Counted from the first letter of the stretch, positions 38,257 through 49,635 are shown. The stretch: DNA of 64,000 bases from Paracoccaceae bacterium (GCA_017510335.1 JAFWNM010000028.1:1-64000); one strand, 5' to 3'. The notes: generated by a model not told the origin, from the letters alone. Numbers and translations: made by a program.

Positions 38257-41247
38257 ATGAATGATCATAGCCCGAATGACCAAATGGCTGCGCAGGATTT
38301 CCTGCAGGGGCATAACACCGATTATGTTGAGGCCCTTCAGGCACGGCATGCGGCTGACCCGTCTTCGGTTGATACGGCATGGGCCGACTATTTCCGCGCA
38401 TTGGGCGAAACCGAAGCGGATGCGACGCGCGCCGCCGCCGGTCCCAGTTGGGCACGCCGCGACTGGCCGCCCGTTCCAAATGACGATTTGACCGCCGCGC
38501 TGACAGGGGAATGGCCCGTTGCGCCCGCGCCGAAATCCGGCAGCAAACCCGCCGCTGGCGAAGCCGACGCGGCTGCCCAGAAAATTACCGCCAAAGCCGC
38601 TGAAAACGGCGTGACCCTGACCACCGAACAGGTGCGCGGCGCAGTGCTGGACAGTCTGCGCGCGCTGATGATCATTCGCGCCTACCGCATTCGGGGCCAT
38701 CTGGTCGCTGATCTCGACCCGCTGGGCCTGCAACGCGAAGAACCCCATCCTGAACTGGACCCGCGCTCTTACGGCTTTACCGAAGCCGACATGGACCGCC
38801 CCATCTTTATCGACAATGTTCTGGGGCTTGAAGTCGCGTCCTTGCGCGAAATTATCGACATTCTGCAACGCACCTATTGCGGCACATTCGCGCTGCAATT
38901 CATGCATATTTCCAACCCCGAACAAGTGTCCTGGCTTAAAGAACGCATTGAGGGGCTGGGCAAGGAAATCCAGTTCACCAAACGCGGACGCCGCGCCATT
39001 CTCGACAAGCTGGTTCAGGCCGAAGGCTTTGAAAAATTCCTGCATGTCAAATACATGGGCACCAAGCGCTTCGGTCTGGACGGGGGCGAAGCGGTCATTC
39101 CCGCGATGGAACAGATCATCAAGCGCGGTGGCGCGCTGGGTGTGCGTGAAATTGCCGTTGGCATGCCGCACCGGGGCCGCCTGAACATTCTGGCCAATGT
39201 GATGGGCAAACCTTACCGCGCGATCTTCAACGAATTTCAGGGCGGCAGCTTCAAACCCGAAGACGTGGACGGGTCAGGCGACGTGAAATACCACCTTGGC
39301 GCATCCTCGGACCGCGAATTCGACGGCAACACAGTGCATTTGTCACTGACGGCCAACCCGTCGCATCTGGAAGCAGTGAACCCCGTTGTTCTGGGCAAGG
39401 TGCGCGCGAAACAAGACCAGATCGGGGATGCGGAACGCCGGCAGGTTCTGGGCGTGTTGCTGCATGGGGATGCAGCATTCGCAGGGCAGGGCATCATTGC
39501 CGAAGGGTTCGGGCTGTCTGGTCTGCGCGGTCACCGCACGGGCGGGACCATTCACTTGGTCGTGAACAACCAGATCGGGTTTACCACCGCGCCACATTTC
39601 AGCCGGTCATCCCCCTATCCCACAGATATTGCCCTGATGGTGGAAGCGCCGATTTTCCATGTGAACGGCGACGACCCCGAAGCGGTCGTGCATGCCGCCA
39701 AGGTGGCCACTGAATTCCGTCAGAAATTCCTGAAGGATGTCGTGATCGATGTCTTCTGTTATCGCCGCTTCGGCCATAACGAAGGCGACGAGCCGATGTT
39801 CACCAACCCCGCCATGTATACCAGCATCAAGAAGCACAAATCCACGCTTCAGCTCTATACAGAACGGCTGGTTGCAGACGGGCTGATCCCAGAAGGCGAG
39901 ATCGAGGATATGAAAGCGGCGTTTCAGGCCCATCTGAATGATGAGTTTGAAACCGGCAAGACATACAAACCCAACAAGGCCGACTGGCTGGACGGGCGCT
40001 GGTCGCATCTGAACCGCGAGGGAGAGGAATACCAGCGCGGCCAGACATCGATTCCCAGTGAAACAATGGCCGAAATAGGCGCAGCGCTGACGCGCTATCC
40101 TGACGGGTTCAACATTCACAAGACCGTCGTGCGGCAGCTGGAAGCCAAGAAAGAGATGTTCTCGACCGGGCGCGGCTTCGACTGGGCCACGGCCGAGGCA
40201 CTGGCCTTCGGGTCATTGGTGACCGAAGGGTATCCTGTGCGCCTTGCAGGTCAGGATTCCACCCGCGGCACGTTCAGCCAACGCCATTCCGCGTTCATCG
40301 ATCAGGTGTCCGAAGACCGCTACTACCCGATTAACAACATCAAGGAAGGGCAGGCCCGGTATGAAGTCATCGACTCCATGCTGTCGGAATATGCTGTTCT
40401 TGGGTTCGAATACGGCTATTCGCTGGCCGAACCCAATGCTTTGGTGATGTGGGAAGCGCAGTTTGGCGATTTCGCCAATGGCGCGCAAATCATGTTCGAC
40501 CAGTTCATCAGTTCGGGCGAAAGCAAATGGTTGCGCATGTCCGGTCTGGTCATGTTGCTGCCGCACGGGTTTGAAGGGCAGGGGCCGGAACACAGCTCCG
40601 CGCGGCTGGAACGCTTCTTGCAGATGTGCGCACAGGACAACTGGATCGTTGCGAATTGCTCGACCCCTGCAAACTACTTCCATATTCTGCGCCGCCAGAT
40701 TCACCGCAGCTTCCGCAAGCCGCTGGTGCTGATGACGCCGAAATCCCTGCTGCGCCACAAGCTGTGCATATCGGAAGCCACGGATTTCACCGAAGGGTCC
40801 AGCTTCCACCGGGTGCTGTGGGATGATGCGCAAAAGGGCAATAGCACCACAGAACTGGTGGCGGATGACAAGATCAAACGTGTGATCATGTGCTCGGGCA
40901 AGGTCTATTATGACTTGCTTGAAGAACGCGATGCGCGCGCCATCACAGATATCTATCTGCTGCGTGTGGAACAATTCTATCCCTTCCCGGCGATGGCGCT
41001 GCTCAAGGAAATGGAACGGTTCCCCAACGCAGAAGTTATCTGGTGTCAGGAAGAACCGAAAAACCAGGGCGCCTGGAGCTTCATCGAACCGAATATCGAA
41101 TGGGTTCTGGGACGTCTGAAAGGGGCCAGCAAACGCCCGCGCTATGTGGGGCGCACGGCAAGTGCCTCTCCGGCGACAGGGCTTGCCAGTCAACATAAAG
41201 CACAACAAGAAGCGCTCGTGAATGAAGCGCTGACAATCGAGGGATAA
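38257..41247 (+). CDS. sucA: 2-oxoglutarate dehydrogenase E1 component
   Basis: This 996-aa thiamine-diphosphate enzyme decarboxylates 2-oxoglutarate and passes succinyl to SucB. The N-terminal region ([16 protein letters not shown]) is typical for OdhA-like E1. [17 protein letters not shown] and [14 protein letters not shown] are ThDP-site motifs, and the C-terminal transketolase half contains [10 protein letters not shown]. Length is normal. It precedes sucB by 7 bp. Confidence 0.97.
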   Translation: MNDHSPNDQMAAQDFLQGHNTDYVEALQARHAADPSSVDTAWADYFRALGETEADATRAAAGPSWARRDWPPVPNDDLTAALTGEWPVAPAPKSGSKPAAGEADAAAQKITAKAAENGVTLTTEQVRGAVLDSLRALMIIRAYRIRGHLVADLDPLGLQREEPHPELDPRSYGFTEADMDRPIFIDNVLGLEVASLREIIDILQRTYCGTFALQFMHISNPEQVSWLKERIEGLGKEIQFTKRGRRAILDKLVQAEGFEKFLHVKYMGTKRFGLDGGEAVIPAMEQIIKRGGALGVREIAVGMPHRGRLNILANVMGKPYRAIFNEFQGGSFKPEDVDGSGDVKYHLGASSDREFDGNTVHLSLTANPSHLEAVNPVVLGKVRAKQDQIGDAERRQVLGVLLHGDAAFAGQGIIAEGFGLSGLRGHRTGGTIHLVVNNQIGFTTAPHFSRSSPYPTDIALMVEAPIFHVNGDDPEAVVHAAKVATEFRQKFLKDVVIDVFCYRRFGHNEGDEPMFTNPAMYTSIKKHKSTLQLYTERLVADGLIPEGEIEDMKAAFQAHLNDEFETGKTYKPNKADWLDGRWSHLNREGEEYQRGQTSIPSETMAEIGAALTRYPDGFNIHKTVVRQLEAKKEMFSTGRGFDWATAEALAFGSLVTEGYPVRLAGQDSTRGTFSQRHSAFIDQVSEDRYYPINNIKEGQARYEVIDSMLSEYAVLGFEYGYSLAEPNALVMWEAQFGDFANGAQIMFDQFISSGESKWLRMSGLVMLLPHGFEGQGPEHSSARLERFLQMCAQDNWIVANCSTPANYFHILRRQIHRSFRKPLVLMTPKSLLRHKLCISEATDFTEGSSFHRVLWDDAQKGNSTTELVADDKIKRVIMCSGKVYYDLLEERDARAITDIYLLRVEQFYPFPAMALLKEMERFPNAEVIWCQEEPKNQGAWSFIEPNIEWVLGRLKGASKRPRYVGRTASASPATGLASQHKAQQEALVNEALTIEG

Positions 41248-41254
41248 CAAGACC

Positions 41255-42772
41255 ATGTCCACCGAAGTTCGAGTGCCCACATTGGGCGAAAGTGTGTCCG
41301 AGGCAACTGTCGCAACCTGGTTCAAGAAACCCGGCGATGCGGTCGCAGTGGATGAAATGCTGTGTGAACTGGAAACCGACAAGGTGACAGTCGAGGTGCC
41401 CTCACCTGTGGCCGGAACCCTGGGCGAGATTGTCGCCCAAGAAGGCGAAACTGTGGGCGTTGACGCGCTGCTGGCGATGATCAGCGAGCCTGGCGCCGCC
41501 GCCACACCCAGCGCCACCCCCAAGGCAAATGCGGACCCTGCCGCCGATGCAAAGAAGGCCACAGCCGAAACTGTCGATGTGATGGTGCCCGCCCTTGGCG
41601 AAAGCGTGTCAGAGGCCACAGTCGCAAGCTGGTTCAAGAAACCGGGCGACGCGGTCGAACAAGATGAAATGTTGTGTGAACTGGAAACCGACAAAGTGTC
41701 GGTCGAAGTGCCCGCACCCGCCTCCGGCGTGCTAACCGAAATTCTGGCGGAAGAAGGCAGCACTGTCGGGGCTGGCGGCAAACTGGCGGTAATTTCCGGT
41801 GGCGCCTCTGCCTCCGCCTCGTCCAGCACAGCGGCACCTGCCGCAACCAACAGTTCCGGCAGCCGCGATGTTGAAGACGCGCCTTCCGCCAAGAAGCTGA
41901 TGGCCGAAAAGGGGCTGTCCCCCGATCAGGTGACGGGAACAGGCCGGGACGGGCGCATCATGAAAGAAGACGTGCAGAATGCGGCGGCGGCCCCAGCGGC
42001 GCGGCCTGCGGCCGCACCGGCTGTGCCCACCCCCGCCGCTGCCCAACGGGGGCCGGTTCCTGCCGACGACGCCGCGCGCGAAGAACGTGTCAAGATGACG
42101 CGCCTGCGCCAGACCATTGCGCGCCGCCTGAAGGATGCGCAAAACACCGCCGCCATGTTGACCACCTATAATGAGGCCGACATGGGCGGCATCATGGAGT
42201 TGCGCAAGGAATACAAGGACCAGTTCGAGAAGAAGCATGGCGTGAAGATGGGCTTCATGTCCTTCTTTGTGAAAGCCTGCTGCCATGCGCTGAACGAAGT
42301 GCCAGAAGTCAACGCAGAAATCGACGGCACCGATGTGGTTTACAAGAACTATGTCCATATGGGCGTGGCCGTGGGCACGCCCAGCGGGCTGGTCGTTCCG
42401 GTGCTGCGCGACGCCCATAAAATGGGCTTTGCAGAGATCGAAAAGCGTATCGCAGAGATGGGCAAGCGCGCGCGCGACGGCAAACTCTCCATGGCCGAAA
42501 TGCAGGGCGGCAGCTTCACCATCTCCAATGGCGGGGTGTATGGCTCGCTGATGTCCTCGCCCATTCTGAACCCGCCACAATCGGGCATTCTGGGGATGCA
42601 CAAAATTCAGGAACGTCCCATGGTTGTGGGCGGCCAGATCGTTGCGCGCCCGATGATGTATCTGGCATTGTCCTATGACCACCGGATCGTGGACGGCAAG
42701 GGCGCGGTCACGTTCCTTGTGCGCGTCAAGGAAGCGCTGGAAGATCCGCGCCGGTTGTTGATGGATCTATAA
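41255..42772 (+). CDS. sucB: Dihydrolipoyl succinyltransferase (E2) with two lipoyl domains
   Basis: This 505-aa E2 component of 2-oxoglutarate dehydrogenase carries two lipoyl domains in tandem. Their lipoylated lysines are K43 and K147, each within ELETDKV(T/S)VEVP. A peripheral subunit-binding domain follows ([20 protein letters not shown]) after an alanine-rich linker. The catalytic domain ends with [12 protein letters not shown], containing the His-Asp motif. Most E2o proteins have one lipoyl domain; two occur in some bacteria. It is followed by a hairpin and the MAPEG gene. Confidence 0.95.
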   Translation: MSTEVRVPTLGESVSEATVATWFKKPGDAVAVDEMLCELETDKVTVEVPSPVAGTLGEIVAQEGETVGVDALLAMISEPGAAATPSATPKANADPAADAKKATAETVDVMVPALGESVSEATVASWFKKPGDAVEQDEMLCELETDKVSVEVPAPASGVLTEILAEEGSTVGAGGKLAVISGGASASASSSTAAPAATNSSGSRDVEDAPSAKKLMAEKGLSPDQVTGTGRDGRIMKEDVQNAAAAPAARPAAAPAVPTPAAAQRGPVPADDAAREERVKMTRLRQTIARRLKDAQNTAAMLTTYNEADMGGIMELRKEYKDQFEKKHGVKMGFMSFFVKACCHALNEVPEVNAEIDGTDVVYKNYVHMGVAVGTPSGLVVPVLRDAHKMGFAEIEKRIAEMGKRARDGKLSMAEMQGGSFTISNGGVYGSLMSSPILNPPQSGILGMHKIQERPMVVGGQIVARPMMYLALSYDHRIVDGKGAVTFLVRVKEALEDPRRLLMDL

Positions 42773-42781
42773 GCCAGGCCC

Positions 42782-42811
42782 GTAGCGAGGTGCGTGCACG
42801 CATCTCGCTAC
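42782..42811 (+). other. Thirteen-base-pair stem-loop between sucB and the MAPEG gene
   Basis: GTAGCGAGGTGCG and CGCATCTCGCTAC form a 13-bp stem (one G-U pair) with loop TGCA, starting 10 nt after the sucB stop. No T-run follows, so it may be an intercistronic RNA processing or stability element rather than a terminator. Confidence 0.65.
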
Positions 42812-42854
42812 CCCGCCACCTTATCCCTAATCCGAGTGCGCGATGGAGGCTTTC

Positions 42855-43250
42855 ATGACCCCCGAACTCACAGCCCTCACCCTCGCGGCGCTCCTGCAAA
42901 TGGTGCAATTCATCCTGTTCGCGGTCCCTGCCAACCTTGAACTTGGCACAAATTACACCGGCGGCAGCCGTGACTTCGCCCCCGACAGGCCCCTGTCAAA
43001 ACGCACAGCGCGCCTGCAACGTGCGCTCGACAATCATTTCGAGGGGCTGATCCTTTTTTCCATCGCGGCCGTCGTGATCAGCCTCTCGGGCCAGTCCTCA
43101 TCGCTGACATCCGCGCTGGCCTATGTCTACCTCGGCGCGCGAATACTCTATATTCCCGCCTATGCCTACGGACTGAACCCGTGGCGTTCGATGATCTGGG
43201 CCATAGGCTTCATCGCCACTGTCATTATGCTGATCGCGGCCCTTGTGTGA
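42855..43250 (+). CDS. MAPEG family membrane protein
   Basis: This 131-aa protein has four predicted membrane helices and the MAPEG pattern: LQRALDNHFEGLILFSIAAV near the second helix and YLGARILYIPAYAYGL near the third. The family includes glutathione-dependent membrane enzymes, but many bacterial members are uncharacterised. The ATG at 42855 follows GGAGG by 6 nt; the ATG at 42843 has no such site. It lies between sucB and lpdA. Confidence 0.87.
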   Translation: MTPELTALTLAALLQMVQFILFAVPANLELGTNYTGGSRDFAPDRPLSKRTARLQRALDNHFEGLILFSIAAVVISLSGQSSSLTSALAYVYLGARILYIPAYAYGLNPWRSMIWAIGFIATVIMLIAALV

Positions 43251-43252
43251 TG

Positions 43253-43303
43253 CTTCATTCTGGTAAAAATATCCTCGGGGGTGTGGGGGCAGACAGCCCC
43301 CAC
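43253..43303 (-). repeat. Dispersed double-hairpin repeat, copy 2 (reverse orientation)
   Basis: Read on the minus strand it has GGGGGCTGTCTGCCCCC, then CCCCCGAGGATATTTTTACC and AGAATGAA. It lies between the MAPEG gene and lpdA, immediately ahead of the lpdA Shine-Dalgarno region. Confidence 0.75.
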
Positions 43304-43329
43304 GTCTTCGCTGAAAAAGGAGAACCCTC

Positions 43330-44715
43330 ATGTCCTATGATCTGATCGTTATCGGTGCCGGGCCAGGTGGCTATGTCTGTGCCATCCGCGCGGCCCAGCT
43401 GGGCCTGAAAGTCGCGTGTGTCGAGGGGCGCGACACGCTGGGCGGCACCTGTCTGAATGTGGGTTGCATCCCGTCCAAGGCCCTGTTGCACGCCACCCAT
43501 CAGTTGCACGAGGCCGAGCATAACTTCGAGGCCATGGGCCTGACAGGGGCCAAACCCAAGGTCGACTGGAAGAAAATGCTGGGCTACAAATCCGATGTCA
43601 TCGGGCAGAACACCAAAGGAATTGAATTCCTGTTCAAGAAAAACAAGGTGGACTGGATCAAGGGTTGGGCATCACTCCCTGCGCCGGGCAAGGTTCAGGT
43701 GGGGGATACAACCTATGACGCCAAGAAGATCGTCATTGCATCGGGGTCACAGTCCAGCCCGCTCAACGGCGTAGAGGTCGACGAGAAAACCATCGTTACT
43801 TCAACCGGCGCGTTGGAACTGGTCAAGATCCCGAAAAAGCTGATCGTCATCGGCGCAGGTGTGATCGGGTTGGAAATGGGGTCGGTCTATGCGCGCCTTG
43901 GCGCGGAAGTGACAGTGGTTGAATATCTTGACCGTATCATCCCCGGCAATGACGGCGAAGTGGCGAAGTCCTTCCAGCGCCTGCTGGGCAAGCAGGGGAT
44001 CACCTTCATTCTGGGCGCCGCGGTGCAATCGGCAACTGCCACCAAGGGCAAGGCGACGGTCAGCTACAAATTGCGCAAGGATGACAGCGAACATACGCTT
44101 GACGCGGATACAGTGCTTCTGGCCACGGGGCGGCGGCCCTTTGTGGACGGGCTGGGGCTGGACGCGCTTGGGGTAAAAATGACCGAACGGGGCCAGATCG
44201 CCACCGACAAGCATTATGCCACCAATGTTGAGGGGCTTTATGCGATTGGCGATGTGATCGAGGGCCCGATGCTGGCCCATAAGGCCGAGGATGAAGGCAT
44301 GGCAGTGGCCGAGATCCTTGCTGGTCAGGCGGGGCATGTCAATTACGGCGTTATCCCCGGTGTGATCTATACCTGGCCGGAAGTGGCGTCTGTCGGCGAG
44401 ACAGAGGAAACCCTGAAAGAGGCGGGGCGCGCCTATAAGGTGGGCAAGTTCAGCTTCATGGGCAATGGACGCGCGAAGGCCAATTTCGCGGGCGACGGGT
44501 TTGTGAAAATTCTGGCTGACAAGCACACGGACCGCATTCTTGGCGCGCATATCATCGGCCCCTATGCGGGGGACCTGATCCACGAATTGTGCGTGGCCAT
44601 GGAATTCGGCGCAAGCGCTGAAGATCTGGCGCGCACCTGTCACGCCCACCCCACCTATTCCGAGGCCGTGCGCGAAGCCGCACTTGCCTGCGGGGATGGC
44701 GCAATTCACGCCTGA
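43330..44715 (+). CDS. lpdA: Dihydrolipoyl dehydrogenase
   Basis: This 461-aa flavoprotein re-oxidises the lipoyl groups of 2-oxo acid dehydrogenases with NAD. The N-terminal FAD motif [17 protein letters not shown] is present, the redox-active cysteines are C41 and C46 in [13 protein letters not shown], and the C-terminal HAHPTYSE holds the catalytic histidine. AAAGGAGAA lies just before the ATG. As last gene of the suc block it should serve SucAB. It converges on cobC with 94 bp between. Confidence 0.97.
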   Translation: MSYDLIVIGAGPGGYVCAIRAAQLGLKVACVEGRDTLGGTCLNVGCIPSKALLHATHQLHEAEHNFEAMGLTGAKPKVDWKKMLGYKSDVIGQNTKGIEFLFKKNKVDWIKGWASLPAPGKVQVGDTTYDAKKIVIASGSQSSPLNGVEVDEKTIVTSTGALELVKIPKKLIVIGAGVIGLEMGSVYARLGAEVTVVEYLDRIIPGNDGEVAKSFQRLLGKQGITFILGAAVQSATATKGKATVSYKLRKDDSEHTLDADTVLLATGRRPFVDGLGLDALGVKMTERGQIATDKHYATNVEGLYAIGDVIEGPMLAHKAEDEGMAVAEILAGQAGHVNYGVIPGVIYTWPEVASVGETEETLKEAGRAYKVGKFSFMGNGRAKANFAGDGFVKILADKHTDRILGAHIIGPYAGDLIHELCVAMEFGASAEDLARTCHAHPTYSEAVREAALACGDGAIHA

Positions 44716-44809
44716 TTGGGGGCAGTTCTGCAGCGCGCATCTTGCGCTATGCGCGAACCAGTGTGTCCGCGATGCCGTGCCTTCGCGCGCCATCGCGGGC
44801 ATCGGGCAC

Positions 44810-45787
44810 CTAAGCAGATGTCAGGGCGTGTTCAAGCCTGTCCCATTCTGTTTCCGGCCCGGGCAGGCCAAGGCGCAGCCAGTGGCGCGAATAAGGAAAT
44901 ATCCGCGACCAGATTTGATATTTTGCAAGGTGGTCGCGCGCGTCTGTTGCACTGTCGGTATGATACAGGCGAAACAGATCTGTGCCGCCAAGGCATGTCC
45001 AGCCGGCCTTGCGTGCCAGACCATCGGCGCGGAGGGCGTCTTTGGACAGTTGCGCACGCATCGCACGCGCCCATTGCACATCTGCCAAGGCGCGGCCCCC
45101 CACAGCAATAGCCCCGCCAGAAACCGGCCATGGTCCCGCCATATCCGCAAGCCGTGCGATCACTGGCCTTGCCCCGAAGGCAAAGCCAAGCCGCAGGCCC
45201 GCCAATCCGTAGAACTTGCCAAATGATCGCAAGATCAGCAGGTTACTGGCCCCACTGCCACAGGGCAGCAGTGACAGCCGGGGGGTGACATCTGCAAAGC
45301 TTTCATCCACCACCAGAAAACCCACTTGCTGCGCCAATGCCAACAGGGTGTCACGCGGCCAGCATCTGCCATCGGGGTTATTGGGGTTGACCAGCACCGC
45401 CAGATCAGCGCCCGCCATCTCCTTTGGGCAGGGGCTGTCGCATACGTTCCAGCCTGCGGCGCGCAAACAGGCGGCGTGTTCATTATAGCTTGGTGCCAGA
45501 ACGCAGGCGCGGCCTGTTTTTGCATGCAGCACATGCGGCAGAAGCTGAATCGCGGCCTGCGCCCCCCCAAGGGCCAGTCCTGCAAGGTTCGGATCAGCGC
45601 CCCATGCCTGCGCCGCGACTGATACAAGCGTATTTTGGGCCTGTCGCGTGGGCAACCCATGCCAGACCGATTCGGGCAACGCAGGCACAGGATAGGGGCG
45701 GCGGTTGATACCTGTTGACAGGTCAATCCAATCCGTCCCGCCGTGGCATGCGATGGCCGCATCTATGTTTCCACCATGATCGCGCAT
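44810..45787 (-). CDS. cobC: Threonine-phosphate decarboxylase (cobalamin aminopropanol arm)
   Basis: This 325-aa PLP enzyme of the HisC-like fold fits CobC/CobD, which decarboxylates L-threonine phosphate to (R)-1-amino-2-propanol phosphate. WIDLSTGINRRPYPVP is typical of the N terminus, AVLVNPNNPDGR is conserved in the PLP fold, and SFGKFYGLAGLRLGF holds the PLP lysine. The start at 45787 gives MRDHGGNID. It lies after bluB on the minus strand. Its partners PduX and CbiB are encoded just upstream. Confidence 0.92.
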   Translation of the reverse strand: MRDHGGNIDAAIACHGGTDWIDLSTGINRRPYPVPALPESVWHGLPTRQAQNTLVSVAAQAWGADPNLAGLALGGAQAAIQLLPHVLHAKTGRACVLAPSYNEHAACLRAAGWNVCDSPCPKEMAGADLAVLVNPNNPDGRCWPRDTLLALAQQVGFLVVDESFADVTPRLSLLPCGSGASNLLILRSFGKFYGLAGLRLGFAFGARPVIARLADMAGPWPVSGGAIAVGGRALADVQWARAMRAQLSKDALRADGLARKAGWTCLGGTDLFRLYHTDSATDARDHLAKYQIWSRIFPYSRHWLRLGLPGPETEWDRLEHALTSA

Positions 45788-45910
45788 GTTTACCCTTGTC
45801 TTCGGTTTATGGGGCGGGCGGGGCGGTGGCCGGGGCCAAGCCGTATCGCGCCAGTGCCCATGCCCAGCCGCACCATCCCGTGTGTTCAGGCACGCCACAT
45901 TTACCGCAGC

Positions 45911-46828
<918 letters not shown>

Positions 46829-46939
46829 GCCTTGTTAGCGCGCATTCACGCAGGGGGGAACCGGTTTTCAACCCCCATGACATGGACAGGGCCGGTTCCG
46901 GCTGGCGCGCATGGCCTGATATGTGTGCCGCTTGTGCGC

Positions 46940-47887
46940 CTACAGCCCGACCACGGCCAGCAGGGCCACGATGACCGTCATCCCCCCCATCGCACGCCGA
47001 TACAGGGCCAGCCCTTTGCGTAAATCCGCAGGCGCAGGGTCAGGGCACGCGCCATTTACCCACGGCTCCTGTGTCACTGCGCCCTCATATATGCGCGGGC
47101 CTGACAGCCGCACCCCCAGCGCGCCCGCCATCGCCGCTTCGGGCCAACCCGCATTGGGGGACCGGTGCAGACGGGCATCGCGCGCCATGCAGTCCAGCGC
47201 GGCGCGCGGGCGCGCGGATACAAGCGCAAAAAGCGCCCCCGTCATGCGCGCGGGAATCAGGTTTGCCAGATCGTCAATCCGCGCCGAGGCCCAGCCAAAA
47301 GCGGCATATCTGGGGCTACGATGGCCGATCATCGAATCCAGCGTGTTGATGGCCTTATAGGCCACAAGCCCCGGCAAACCGGCAACGATACCCCAAAAGA
47401 CAGGGGCCACAATTCCGTCAGACGTGTTTTCCGCCAGGCTTTCGGTCGCAGCGCGCGCCACGCCTGCCGCGTCCAGACAATTGGGGTCGCGCCCCACGAT
47501 CATTGATACCTCATGGCGCGCGCGCGCCAGATCACCGGCCTCCAGCGGCAAGATGACGGCGGCGACATGATCATGCATCGCGCGCAGCGCCACAAATGGC
47601 CACGCCACAATCCCGCCCAGAAGCACGCCCCAAACCCCGGGCGGCAGCGCCCCCTGCGCCAGACCGGCCAGACCCGCGCAACTGCCAATCACCAGCACCG
47701 CCACCCCCGCACCCCGTGCCTTGCGCGCGCGTTCGCTGGCCGATCGTGCGTTCAAAAGCGCCTCCAGCCGCCCGATGGCCGCGCCCATCCATGTTACGGG
47801 ATGGCCAATCCTGCGATACAACCCGTCCGGCCAGCCCAGCATAATATCCAGCGCGATCGCCACCAGCATCATCGCGGCAAAGGTCAT
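46940..47887 (-). CDS. cbiB: Adenosylcobinamide-phosphate synthase
   Basis: This 315-aa membrane enzyme joins aminopropanol phosphate to adenosylcobyric acid. The N-terminal ALDIMLGWPDGLYRRIGHPVTW and ARAATESLAENTSDGIVAPV are signatures of CbiB/CobD. Several hydrophobic segments are present. The name cobD is used in the Pseudomonas scheme. Its start overlaps the pduX stop by four bases, and riboswitch 1 follows its stop. Confidence 0.95.
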   Translation of the reverse strand: MTFAAMMLVAIALDIMLGWPDGLYRRIGHPVTWMGAAIGRLEALLNARSASERARKARGAGVAVLVIGSCAGLAGLAQGALPPGVWGVLLGGIVAWPFVALRAMHDHVAAVILPLEAGDLARARHEVSMIVGRDPNCLDAAGVARAATESLAENTSDGIVAPVFWGIVAGLPGLVAYKAINTLDSMIGHRSPRYAAFGWASARIDDLANLIPARMTGALFALVSARPRAALDCMARDARLHRSPNAGWPEAAMAGALGVRLSGPRIYEGAVTQEPWVNGACPDPAPADLRKGLALYRRAMGGMTVIVALLAVVGL

Positions 47888-48699
47888 TTTCCGCCCCCCT
47901 CAAACTGCAATATGTCCCGATACCCGGCCTTGCGCAGAATATCGGCGGCTTGCGGCGGGATGGTACCGGGCGCGAAGATAAACCCGCGCGCCGCCCCCGT
48001 ATGGGCCATGTTCCAGCCCACCGCCCCCAGCGTGTCGGCCATTGCCGCAGCCGGATCCTGCGCAGGGCCGCGCCGTGCGATGCACCGCCGCGCACTTTCG
48101 GCAGCAAGCGCGGCAAACTTGGCCAAGTTGTGCGCCCCCTGCCATTGGGCCACAAGGTCGGAAATATCAGGGAAATCACTGTCCAAAGCATCGGTCGGGC
48201 ACGCCCCGCCCCAGAACCCGCCAATCACCTCATGGCGCGGAAGGGCGGGCAAATGCGCATGGATCGTGCCGTCCCGCGACCCCCACAGCACGCGGTCAGG
48301 TTCGGAAAACATCAGCGGGTCAGAAGCCCCCTCTGCCAGAACACAGGCCCGCGCCAACTCCTCCGGCGGCCCCTGCCAGCGTGCAAGTCGCGCCAACCCT
48401 ATCAGGCTGGCCGTAGACACCCCCGTGCCCAACCCCGCAGCGACACAGGGAACCGCCCGAATATGGCCTGACACTCGCAACCCCAACACTGACACGAACC
48501 GATCCATCACATCGGCAGGGTATTGCGCGCAAAGCGTGGTTTCGCGCGGCCCGGCATCTGGACCAGATGCATGTCGCGACATCACAACGCCGGTCTTGTG
48601 ACAGGCCATGGTCACCAGCACAACAGGACCTCGCGGCCCAAGCCTGCCTTGCAGCCACTCCCCAAAATGGCCGCTGACCTTGATGCCGGGATGCGTCAT
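47884..48699 (-). CDS. pduX: PduX-like L-threonine kinase
   Basis: This 271-aa protein is a GHMP-kinase-like enzyme: VSGHFGEWLQGRLGPRGPV is the N-terminal strand pattern and CVAAGLGTGVSTASLIGLAR is the phosphate-binding loop. PduX phosphorylates L-threonine, making the substrate of the CobC decarboxylase. The assignment rests on family resemblance and its overlap with cbiB. Together with CobC and CbiB it completes the aminopropanol arm. Confidence 0.87.
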   Translation of the reverse strand: MTHPGIKVSGHFGEWLQGRLGPRGPVVLVTMACHKTGVVMSRHASGPDAGPRETTLCAQYPADVMDRFVSVLGLRVSGHIRAVPCVAAGLGTGVSTASLIGLARLARWQGPPEELARACVLAEGASDPLMFSEPDRVLWGSRDGTIHAHLPALPRHEVIGGFWGGACPTDALDSDFPDISDLVAQWQGAHNLAKFAALAAESARRCIARRGPAQDPAAAMADTLGAVGWNMAHTGAARGFIFAPGTIPPQAADILRKAGYRDILQFEGGGK

Positions 48700-48740
48700 G
48701 CCGCATACGTCCCCAAGGGGAGTTTCCCGCCATCAAGCTG

Positions 48741-48775
48741 CGCCTCCGGCGGGGATATTTGGGCCAGAATGAAAT
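48741..48775 (+). repeat. Dispersed repeat, copy 3 (tail only)
   Basis: CGGGGATATTTGGGCCAGAA followed by TGAAA matches the conserved tail, preceded by a short GCCTCCGGC hairpin. The large G5/C5 hairpin of the other copies is missing, so this copy appears partial or diverged. Confidence 0.6.
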
Positions 48776-48928
48776 ACACCATTTGTTAACCCGTTTCGAG
48801 GATGCTGAAGGCACGGTACAGGGAGGGATCCCGATGACCGTCCAGAGTGAAAGCGCCACGTCTCCCCTGATTTATCAGCCCGAGGCGTGGCGCGATCCGA
48901 CAGCGCACAGGCTTTCGCAGGCACAGGC

Positions 48929-48993
48929 TTTCATTCTGGTCCAAATATCCCGGGGGAAACGCGCGCAGCGCGTTGGGGGCTGGCCCCCAAACC
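48929..48993 (-). repeat. Dispersed double-hairpin repeat, copy 4 (reverse orientation)
   Basis: On the minus strand it reads TTTGGGGGCCAGCCCCCAAC, then GCGCGC-type hairpin bases, then CCCGGGATATTTGGACCAGA and ATGAAAG. It faces copy 3 across about 150 bp. Confidence 0.7.
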
Positions 48994-49020
48994 CGTGCCG
49001 ATTGCGCGCTAAGCCTGATA

Positions 49021-49635
49021 TCAGAACTCGATCCCTTTTTGTGCCATGATTCCGTCGCGGAACGGGTGTTTGACCATTGTCATTTCCGTCACCAGATCCG
49101 CCAGCGCGATCAGGTCGGGCTTTGCGTTGCGACCTGTCAGCACCACATGGGTCATGGGTGGTTTTTCGTCGCGCAGGAAATCCAGAACCTCGTCCAGCGG
49201 CAAGTAATCATAGCGCAGCGCGATGTTGATTTCATCGAGCAATACAAACCGGATAGCGGGGTCGCGGATGAGGGTCTTGGCCTGTTCCCAACCTGCGCGC
49301 GCGGCGGCAATGTCGCGGTCGCGGTCCTGTGTTTCCCAAGTGAACCCTTCGCCGGACACGACAAAGGTGCATTCGCGCGCAAAGCGCGCGCGCAGGAATT
49401 CGCGTTCTCCCGTGGTCCAGTCCCCTTTGATGAACTGAACAACTGCACAGGGCATCTCATGGGCGATGCAGCGCATGATCATGCCAAACCCGGACGAGGA
49501 TTTTCCTTTGCCGGCACCCGTATGCACAATGATCAGCCCTTTTTCGCCAGTTTTTGTTTCCATCATCCGGTCGCGGGCGGCCTTGATCTTTTGCATCTTC
49601 TCGCGGTGGCGCACGGGGTCGGTGGACTCGGGCAT
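49021..49635 (-). CDS. cobO: Cob(I)yrinic acid a,c-diamide adenosyltransferase
   Basis: This 204-aa CobA/BtuR-type corrinoid adenosyltransferase moves the adenosyl group from ATP to the cobalt. The ATP-binding P-loop is HTGAGKGKSSSGFGMIMR. VLLDEINIALRYDYL, VVLTGRNAKPDLI and the C-terminal HPFRDGIMAQKGIEF are family hallmarks. The ATG at 49635 follows AAGGA by 9 nt; the upstream frame to 49677 is rejected. It diverges from riboswitch 2, leaving only about 50 bp. Confidence 0.95.
   Translation of the reverse strand: MPESTDPVRHREKMQKIKAARDRMMETKTGEKGLIIVHTGAGKGKSSSGFGMIMRCIAHEMPCAVVQFIKGDWTTGEREFLRARFARECTFVVSGEGFTWETQDRDRDIAAARAGWEQAKTLIRDPAIRFVLLDEINIALRYDYLPLDEVLDFLRDEKPPMTHVVLTGRNAKPDLIALADLVTEMTMVKHPFRDGIMAQKGIEF

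Larger units (their letters stand above)
48700..49020. other. Intergenic region between pduX and cobO with two opposed repeat copies
   Basis: This 321-bp stretch has a partial repeat tail in plus orientation (48741-48775) and a copy in minus orientation (48929-48993). Between them an ATG at 48834 follows a strong AGGGAGG site by 7 nt and opens a 71-codon frame ending at 49049. That frame runs through the second repeat and overlaps the cobO end, so I do not call it a gene. Promoter signals for pduX are presumably here but are not obvious. Confidence 0.5.

Noticed and set aside
40213-41892. Minus-strand frame of 559 codons
   Set aside because: It is antisense to sucA and sucB and rich in serine and alanine from reverse reading of lipoyl linkers.
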